Shown here one piece after another: positions 58,768 through 64,000 of a stretch of 64,000 bases of DNA. A program made the translations under genes and the position numbers. This DNA comes from an uncultured Eubacteriales bacterium (GTDB lineage: Bacteria; Bacillota; Clostridia; Oscillospirales; Acutalibacteraceae), in NCBI GenBank assembly GCA_934464615.1, contig CAKSKA010000002.1, forward strand, positions 124,001-188,000. The letters are read 5' to 3'. The notes under the pieces are model-generated. The model ran no database searches. It was not told where the DNA came from and worked only from the letters and a program-made list of their open reading frames with translations. Numbering within the stretch: the first letter of the stretch is position 1; each line of letters starts with the position of its first letter.

Positions 58768-60261
58768 ATGCTTAACAGTATTAAAAAGAATTATATATAC
58801 AACGTAAGCTATCAGATATTTACGCTGCTTATACCGTTTATTACAACGCCCTACATCTCGCGTGTTTTAAAACCGTACGGTGTGGGTATTTACAGTTATA
58901 CAAATTCCATAGCCACGTACTTTTCTCTTGTGGCGGCGTTGGGTATTGCGTCCTACGGTGCGCGCGAGGTTGCAAGGGTACATTACGACAGGCAAAAATC
59001 CACAAAACTGTTTTACGAGCTTATGATAATCCGCGTTGCGGCAACGGTTTTGTGCCTTTTAACCTATGTGGTGTTTGTATTTATTTTCGGACAGGTGCCT
59101 AAATATTACTTCGGCGCGGGACTTATAATTGCCGCAATGATGTTTGACTGCAACTGGTTCTTTCAGGCAATGGAAGACTTTAAAATGCTGGCACTGCGCA
59201 GTTTTTTAATTAAAATAGTTTCGGTTTTAATGATTTTTACTTTTGTAAAGACCGCGGATGACCTTATAATATACATTGTAATACAATCGGGCAGTATACT
59301 TGTTTCCAACATTTTACCGCTGCCGAGTTTGCGTAGATATCTTGTTAAAATAGACTTTAAGCAGCTGCGGTTTAAAACGCACATTAAGGAAACGCTTATT
59401 TATTTTATACCCACAATAGCAACAAGTGTGTATACTATACTTGATAAAACCATGATAGGTCTGCTTACCGCGAATATGAACGAGAACGGTTTTTACGAGC
59501 AGGCACAAAAAATAGTTACCATGCTGCTTACCGTAATAACATCGCTTACAACGGTTGTCGGCGTGCGTACTTCGTTTTTGTTTGCTGCCGGAAAAACTGC
59601 GGAAATTAAACAGCATATAAGGGAAACATTCCGCTATATGTGTATGTTGGCGTTTCCGCTTATGTTCGGTCTTATGGCGTGCGCGGACACATTTGTACCG
59701 TGGTTTTTCGGCGAGGATTACGGCAAGGTAATACCGCTTTTGCGTATGTTTGCGCCGCTTGTACTGCTTATAGGCGTAAGCAATGTTTTAAGCGGACTGT
59801 ACTTAATACCAAGCGGTCAGCGCGGTAAAAACAACAAGGCAATAATTGCGGGCGCGCTTATAAACGTGGTTATGAACTTATTGCTTATACCGGCGTTTAA
59901 CACATACGGCGCAGTCATTGCGTCGGTCAGCGCGGAGTTGCTGATTTCCGTTGCCTTCCTTGTTTTCTCAAGGGAATATATATCGGTAAAAAGCATAGCC
60001 AAGGACGGCATAAAATATATGTTTATAGCCTTGATTATGGCATTGCCGGTTTATTACATCGGTACCGTTATGCCGCCGACGGCGACAACAACCGTTTTAC
60101 AGGTTGCGGTAGGTATCGCAATATACTTCGGCGGACTTTTCTTAATGCACGACGATATGCTGACTTCGCTTATAAAACTTTTACTGCATCGCGGACCGGC
60201 AGAGCCGGAAGAAGAGATTGTAGATCCCGATATTGCCGAGGAAAAACAGGACGAACAGTAA
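58768..60261 (+). CDS. Polysaccharide biosynthesis flippase (Wzx/MATE-like)
   Basis: A 497-residue oligosaccharide flippase (PF01943-type) with about 14 hydrophobic segments. Start 'LNSIKKNYIYNVSYQIFTLLIPFITTPYISRVLKPYGVGIYSY', and the mid-region 'DKTMIGLLTANMNENGFYEQAQKIV' is typical of this family. It has an acidic C-terminal tail (about residues 475-497). No glycosyltransferase genes are adjacent, which is unusual. The ATG at 58768 is chosen from the GGGAGAAG ribosome site. Confidence 0.9.
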   Translation: MLNSIKKNYIYNVSYQIFTLLIPFITTPYISRVLKPYGVGIYSYTNSIATYFSLVAALGIASYGAREVARVHYDRQKSTKLFYELMIIRVAATVLCLLTYVVFVFIFGQVPKYYFGAGLIIAAMMFDCNWFFQAMEDFKMLALRSFLIKIVSVLMIFTFVKTADDLIIYIVIQSGSILVSNILPLPSLRRYLVKIDFKQLRFKTHIKETLIYFIPTIATSVYTILDKTMIGLLTANMNENGFYEQAQKIVTMLLTVITSLTTVVGVRTSFLFAAGKTAEIKQHIRETFRYMCMLAFPLMFGLMACADTFVPWFFGEDYGKVIPLLRMFAPLVLLIGVSNVLSGLYLIPSGQRGKNNKAIIAGALINVVMNLLLIPAFNTYGAVIASVSAELLISVAFLVFSREYISVKSIAKDGIKYMFIALIMALPVYYIGTVMPPTATTTVLQVAVGIAIYFGGLFLMHDDMLTSLIKLLLHRGPAEPEEEIVDPDIAEEKQDEQ

Positions 60262-60270
60262 TAAAAAGCA

Positions 60271-60301
60271 AACCGTACACAGTTTAAGTGTGCGGTTTTT
60301 A
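60271..60301 (+). terminator. Terminator after the flippase gene
   Basis: A 10-bp stem (one G-U pair), arms 60271-60280 and 60288-60297, followed by TTTTTATTTTT. Confidence 0.8.
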
Positions 60302-60309
60302 TTTTTGTA

Positions 60310-60365
60310 TTGACAAAAGGAAATAAATTGAATATAATAAAAACTGTTCCAAAAGGAACAGTTTT
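60310..60365 (+). promoter_or_regulatory. Promoter of the Crp/Fnr gene with a downstream palindrome
   Basis: TTGACA (60310-60315), 17 bp, TATAAT (60333-60338) is full consensus. A perfect 11-bp inverted repeat (60340-60350 and 60355-60365, centre AAAA) covers the expected start point, as expected for an operator that blocks the promoter, perhaps of the regulator itself. Confidence 0.7.
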
Positions 60366-60379
60366 AAGGACGGTCGGAT

Positions 60380-61015
60380 ATGTTTGATATAAAACAAAAT
60401 TTTCTTTTTGACGGATTACGGGAAACAGAAAAGGAAAATATAATAAAGGATATACCGGCACCCGAAAAATTTAAAAAGGGCGAGCAGATATACACCGCAA
60501 CGCAATACAGGCAGGCGCTGGGCATAATTATATGCGGCAGCGCGGCGGCATACTCCGGCAAGGTTATAAAGCGGACTTTTACCGCGGGGGATACTTTCGG
60601 GGCAGCGGCTGTTTTCGGCAGCGGGGACGGATATATAAGCGACATTACCGCAACGGGCGATACGCAAATTGTGTTTATAACACAGCGTACACTTGAGGGA
60701 CTGTTTAACTCGTATCCTCGGTGCGCGGTAAATTATATACGTTTTTTGTCGCAAAAGGTCTGTTTTTTAAACAAACGGCTGGCGCAGTTTACCGCAAGCG
60801 ATACACAGGCAAAACTGTACAGGTTTTTGGTATCCGCAGCGGATGACGACGGCAGAGTGTGCGTTAAAAGTATGACTGCCCTTGCAAAACTTACGGGAAT
60901 GGGAAGGACAAGTCTTTACCGTGCGCTTGACGCATTGACTGCGGCGCATGTTATAGAAAAAAACAACAATATTATAAGCATTGTATCGGTCGGCACAGAC
61001 GCCGATGCGGATTAA
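60380..61015 (+). CDS. Crp/Fnr family transcriptional regulator
   Basis: The 211-residue protein has an N-terminal cyclic-nucleotide-binding-like beta-roll ('KFKKGEQIYTATQYRQALGIIICGSAAAYSG') and a C-terminal winged helix-turn-helix with 'SMTALAKLTGMGRTSLYRALDALTAAHVIEK' (about residues 165-195). It lacks the Fnr N-terminal Cys cluster, so it is probably not an Fe-S oxygen sensor. It directly precedes an ABC importer operon, the likely target. A perfect 11-bp palindrome at its own start site suggests autoregulation. Confidence 0.92.
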   Translation: MFDIKQNFLFDGLRETEKENIIKDIPAPEKFKKGEQIYTATQYRQALGIIICGSAAAYSGKVIKRTFTAGDTFGAAAVFGSGDGYISDITATGDTQIVFITQRTLEGLFNSYPRCAVNYIRFLSQKVCFLNKRLAQFTASDTQAKLYRFLVSAADDDGRVCVKSMTALAKLTGMGRTSLYRALDALTAAHVIEKNNNIISIVSVGTDADAD

Positions 61016-61041
61016 AATGCAAACGAAAAGGCGGTAGTAAA

Positions 61042-62055
61042 ATGAAAAAAATAATTGCATTAATTATGTGTGTTGCGCTTGCATGCAGTTTTGCGGCTTG
61101 CGGCAGCAAAGGAAATCAGGATGCATCGAGCGATGTTGCGGCATCCTACGAGAAGCAGGACATTAACGTGTTTATGCTGTCAGGTCCTACGGGAATAGGC
61201 GCCGTAAATATGATGCAGGAAGCGGAAAACGGCACGGCTGCCGACAATTACAAGTTTAGTGTAGCGGCACAGCCGACCGAAATAGTTTCCAAAATTTCCA
61301 ACAAAGAAGCGGACATTGCCGCTGTTGCAACAAACCTTGCGGCAACAATTTACAACAAAACAGAAGGCAAAGTAACCGTACTTGCGGTAAACACTTTGGG
61401 CGTTTTAAATGTTGTAACAAACGGCGATACGACGGTTGACAGCCTTGCGGATTTAAAGGGAAAGACCGTTTACACAACAGGTCAGGGCGCAAATCCCGAA
61501 TACATTATTAACTATTTGCTGCGTAAAAACGGCGTAGATCCGTCGGCAGACCTTAAAATTAATTTTGTGGGCGACGGCACAGAATTACTGACCGTGTTTG
61601 CGACCGAGCCGAACGCGGTTGTTATAGCGCCTCAACCGGTTGCAACATCCATTACGGCAAAGTACGACACGGCAAAAATCGCCGTTGACCTTACAAAAGA
61701 ATGGGAAAAGACAGCAAGCGATTCCGCGCTTATGATGGGCTGCGTAATTGTACGCAACGACTTTTTGGAAAACAATCCCGATGCCGTTGACAGATTTATG
61801 AGCGACTATAAAAAATCGGTTGAAAAAGCTACATCCGATATTGATACAACCGCAGATCTTTGCGAAAAATACGGCATTGTGGCAAAGGCGGCAATAGCCA
61901 AAAAGGCAATACCGGCATGCAACATCTGTTTTGTAACGGGCAGCGAGATGAAAACAAAACTTTCGGGATATTTGCAGGTAATGTTCGAGGCAAATCCGAC
62001 ATCGGTAGGCGGTAAACTTCCGGCAGACGATTTTTACTTTAACTACACAAAATAA
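61042..62055 (+). CDS. ABC transporter substrate-binding lipoprotein (NitT/TauT type)
   Basis: The 337-residue periplasmic-binding-like protein has a lipoprotein signal ending FAAC (Cys20) and an SsuA/TauA/ThiY-type fold ('INVFMLSGPTGIGAVNMMQ', 'DLKGKTVYTTGQGANPEYIINYLL', 'VIAPQPVATSITAKY'). It probably binds a small anion or vitamin precursor; the ligand cannot be told from sequence. Its stop overlaps the permease start by 1 bp. Confidence 0.9.
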   Translation: MKKIIALIMCVALACSFAACGSKGNQDASSDVAASYEKQDINVFMLSGPTGIGAVNMMQEAENGTAADNYKFSVAAQPTEIVSKISNKEADIAAVATNLAATIYNKTEGKVTVLAVNTLGVLNVVTNGDTTVDSLADLKGKTVYTTGQGANPEYIINYLLRKNGVDPSADLKINFVGDGTELLTVFATEPNAVVIAPQPVATSITAKYDTAKIAVDLTKEWEKTASDSALMMGCVIVRNDFLENNPDAVDRFMSDYKKSVEKATSDIDTTADLCEKYGIVAKAAIAKKAIPACNICFVTGSEMKTKLSGYLQVMFEANPTSVGGKLPADDFYFNYTK

Positions 62056-62801
62056 TGAAAGCAAAAAAAATAGTTTTAAAAATTGCGGCGATCCTTTTCT
62101 GGATTGCCGCATGGCATATAGGCGCGTCTGCGGCAAATAAAAATATGCTGATTGCAATTCCGCTGCCGCTGCAAACCCTTGAGGCATTTTGGCACAATAT
62201 TGGTCGGGCGGACTTTTTGTCGGCCGTAGGGCGCTCCCTTTTACATATTGCGGCAGGATTTATATGCGCCGCGGTATTGGGGCTGACGCTTGGCATGGCG
62301 GCAGGCGCAAACAGGGCGTTTTACACACTTATTTCTCCCATAACGCACTTAATACGCAGTGTGCCGGTAGCGGCATTTATAATACTTGCGTGGCTGTGGA
62401 TACCAAGCGGCATACTGCCGTCGTTTATATCGTTTTTAACGGTTTTTCCGATAGTTTGGCTGCAGGTAATGGCAGGCACCGCCGGCATTGATAAAAAACT
62501 GACGGAAGTGCCGCGGGTAATGCGCGTATCGCGCGTTAAAGTTTTTTTCGGCATAAAACTGCCTATGACAATGCCGTACTTCCGCACAAGCTGCATTACG
62601 GGATTGGGTTTTGCGTGGAAATCGGGAGTAGCGGCAGAAGTAATATGCAACCCTACGGGCACTATAGGCTCTATGCTGTCGCGCGCAAAGCAGACTATCG
62701 ACTATCCGCAGGTTTTTGCCGTAACCCTTACCATTGTTTTGTTAAGCCTGTTGCTTGAAAACATAATAAAGCTGTTGTGGAGGGAAAAACGGTATGATTG
62801 A
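62055..62801 (+). CDS. ABC transporter permease (NitT/TauT type)
   Basis: The 248-residue integral membrane permease of the SsuC/TauC family has about six hydrophobic segments and an EAA-type loop 'EVPRVMRVSRVKVFFGIKLPMTMPYFRTS' that docks the ATPase. The start follows the binding-protein stop in an overlapping TAATG arrangement. Confidence 0.92.
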   Translation: MKAKKIVLKIAAILFWIAAWHIGASAANKNMLIAIPLPLQTLEAFWHNIGRADFLSAVGRSLLHIAAGFICAAVLGLTLGMAAGANRAFYTLISPITHLIRSVPVAAFIILAWLWIPSGILPSFISFLTVFPIVWLQVMAGTAGIDKKLTEVPRVMRVSRVKVFFGIKLPMTMPYFRTSCITGLGFAWKSGVAAEVICNPTGTIGSMLSRAKQTIDYPQVFAVTLTIVLLSLLLENIIKLLWREKRYD

Positions 62802-63351
62802 ACTTGAAAATATTGATTTTTCCTACGGCGGCACGCAGGTGCTTAAAAATTTTTCGCTTTGCGTGGGTACAGGGCGGCGTATATGTCTTTTCGGGCAGTC
62901 GGGCTGCGGAAAAACCACGGTTTTGCGGCTTATTACGGGACTTGAAAAGTGCATTTCGGGCAGTGTTGCAATAACCGACGGCAGTGATTTTTCCTGTACG
63001 TTTCAAGAGGACAGACTGATACCCTGCCGCACGGTATTAAAGAATTTAACGCTGTACGCAAAAAAGGAAAAATGCACGGCAATGCTGGACGCGTTGGGAC
63101 TCGGCGGAACGGAAAACAAATATCCGTCGCAGTTATCCGGCGGTCAGCGGCGCAGGGTATCGCTTGCAAGATGTTTACTGACCGACGCAGACATATATAT
63201 TTTTGACGAGCCGTTTAACGGACTTGACGGTGACACTGCACGGCTGTGCGCCGACCTTATAAACGGGAAAACAAAGGGCAAAACGGTTGTTTGCGTATCG
63301 CACAACCTGCGTGACGCTCAACTTTTAAATGCCGATATTGTTAATATGTAA
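62794..63351 (+). CDS. ABC transporter ATP-binding protein (short)
   Basis: The 185-residue ATPase is shorter than the 230-260 usual for TauB/SsuB but keeps all catalytic motifs: Walker A 'GQSGCGKTTVLRL', Q-loop 'CTFQEDRLIP', signature 'LSGGQRRRVSLAR', Walker B 'IYIFDEPFNGLD' and H-loop 'VVCVSHNL'. The C-terminal extension is absent. It overlaps the permease by 8 bp and is followed by a strong terminator, so the operon ends here. Confidence 0.92.
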   Translation: MIELENIDFSYGGTQVLKNFSLCVGTGRRICLFGQSGCGKTTVLRLITGLEKCISGSVAITDGSDFSCTFQEDRLIPCRTVLKNLTLYAKKEKCTAMLDALGLGGTENKYPSQLSGGQRRRVSLARCLLTDADIYIFDEPFNGLDGDTARLCADLINGKTKGKTVVCVSHNLRDAQLLNADIVNM

Positions 63352-63354
63352 CAA

Positions 63355-63392
63355 AACTCCCGTCTTACTGCAAGACGGGAGTTTTTACTTTT
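63355..63392. terminator. Bidirectional terminator
   Basis: Perfect 12-bp arms (63355-63366, 63372-63383), 5-nt loop, followed by TTTTT; convergent genes. Confidence 0.85.
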
Positions 63393-63397
63393 TTAAA

Positions 63398-64000
63398 TTA
63401 ATCTTTCTCAATTAATTTTTTCATAATATCCGGACCGTGCTTAACCAAAATACCGGTCTTTGCGGCGTTATCCTCCGTAAACGGGGAAATGCCGTTTTCT
63501 TTTTTGCGGCTGTCGTACAAAAGGTACGGTACGGCGTCGCTTGTGTGGGTTTTTATGCAAAGCGGCGTGGGGTGGTCGGGCATTATAAGCATACGGAAGT
63601 CGCCCATCCGTCCCAAAAATTCGCACAAAGGTCCTACAGCGGTGCGGTCGATAATTTCAATTGCCCTTTTCTTATTTTCGGCTTCGCCGCGGTGTCCGCA
63701 TTCGTCGGGCGCCTCAAAATGCAGATAAACCAAATCGCTGCCGTTCTCAAAGGCTTTTTTTGCCGCCTCAACCTTGCCGGCAAAGTTTGTGTCGATATAT
63801 CCGGTAGCGCCGTCAACTTCGGGCGTGTCCATACCGGCGCATATGCCTATGCCTTTAAGCAGGTCGACTGCGGAAATTACGGTACATTTAAGGCCTGTTT
63901 TTTCCCTGAAGTTTTCAAGCTGCGGCTTTTTACCTTCGCCCCACAGCCAAATTGAGTTTGCCGGACGCAGTCCGCGCGCGGCACGCGCAATATTTACAGG
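63398..64000 (-). CDS. apgM: Cofactor-independent phosphoglycerate mutase, C-terminal part
   Basis: The last 200 codons before the stop at 63398 are visible; the 5' end lies beyond the window. They match the ApgM class of the alkaline-phosphatase superfamily, which interconverts 3- and 2-phosphoglycerate in glycolysis. Seen are 'ANSIWLWGEGKKPQLENF', 'VISAVDLLKGIGICAGMDTPEVDGATGY', 'YLHFEAPDECGHRGE' and metal ligands in 'MLIMPDHPTPLCIKTHTSDAVPYLLY'. Confidence 0.92.
   Translation of the reverse strand, partial: PVNIARAARGLRPANSIWLWGEGKKPQLENFREKTGLKCTVISAVDLLKGIGICAGMDTPEVDGATGYIDTNFAGKVEAAKKAFENGSDLVYLHFEAPDECGHRGEAENKKRAIEIIDRTAVGPLCEFLGRMGDFRMLIMPDHPTPLCIKTHTSDAVPYLLYDSRKKENGISPFTEDNAAKTGILVKHGPDIMKKLIEKD

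Noticed and set aside
1..64000. CRISPR array
   Set aside because: No series of regularly spaced direct repeats was seen in any part of the window.

Overview
The window looks like a replication-origin region of a spore-forming, low-to-moderate GC Clostridia chromosome. Oscillospirales/Ruminococcaceae is my best guess. The evidence is a type III glutamine synthetase, a GlgC/GlgD pair, a SCIFF peptide with its radical-SAM maturase, SpoIIID, SpoVAE, a SpoVB-like flippase, RemB, and the order dnaA-dnaN-S4-recF-remB-gyrB-gyrA. Genes left of about 33.5 kb are mostly on the minus strand and genes to the right mostly on the plus strand, so oriC is probably near dnaA (about 34.7-36.5 kb).

Left arm (1-14.4 kb): the end of an FAD oxidoreductase, glnN, a transglutaminase lipoprotein pair, uppP, the glycogen operon glgB-glgC-glgD-glgA, the rpsF-ssb-rpsR operon and a MATE exporter divergent from a LysR regulator.

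Accessory segment (15.4-23 kb): an intact spoIIID is followed by an AT-rich foreign segment holding an hsdR 3' remnant, a small ORF, a threonine-aldolase-like gene and a Fic gene. The segment is flanked by 220-bp direct repeats; the second repeat carries only the 5' part of spoIIID. Next come a TetR regulator and a heterodimeric ABC exporter.

Middle (23-33.5 kb): a cluster of DnaA-box-like sites, three small unknown proteins, a phosphodiesterase, an HD hydrolase, the metNIQ methionine importer behind what looks like a Met/Cys-codon leader-peptide attenuator, an SPFH protein, the scfA-scfB-decarboxylase operon and tRNA-Arg.

Right arm (33.6-64 kb): a DUF3048 lipoprotein, the dnaA-to-tadA run, putP, two parS-like sites, a SpoVB-like flippase, rarA, two PH-domain proteins, a lone spoVAE, parA-parB, rsmA with a Cys-tRNA(Pro) deacylase-like gene and an inositol phosphatase, YitT, a polysaccharide flippase, and a Crp/Fnr regulator with a NitT/TauT-type ABC importer. 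The end of a phosphoglycerate mutase gene closes the window.

The most interesting points are the metQ leader (7 Met and 4 Cys codons, a terminator, and an antiterminator pairing readable from the sequence), the duplicated and truncated spoIIID around foreign DNA, a 31-bp palindromic repeat that twice begins on a gene's own TAG stop codon, a seven-cysteine SCIFF precursor, and a palindrome over the start site of the crp/fnr gene. All calls come from reading the sequence; no database search was run.
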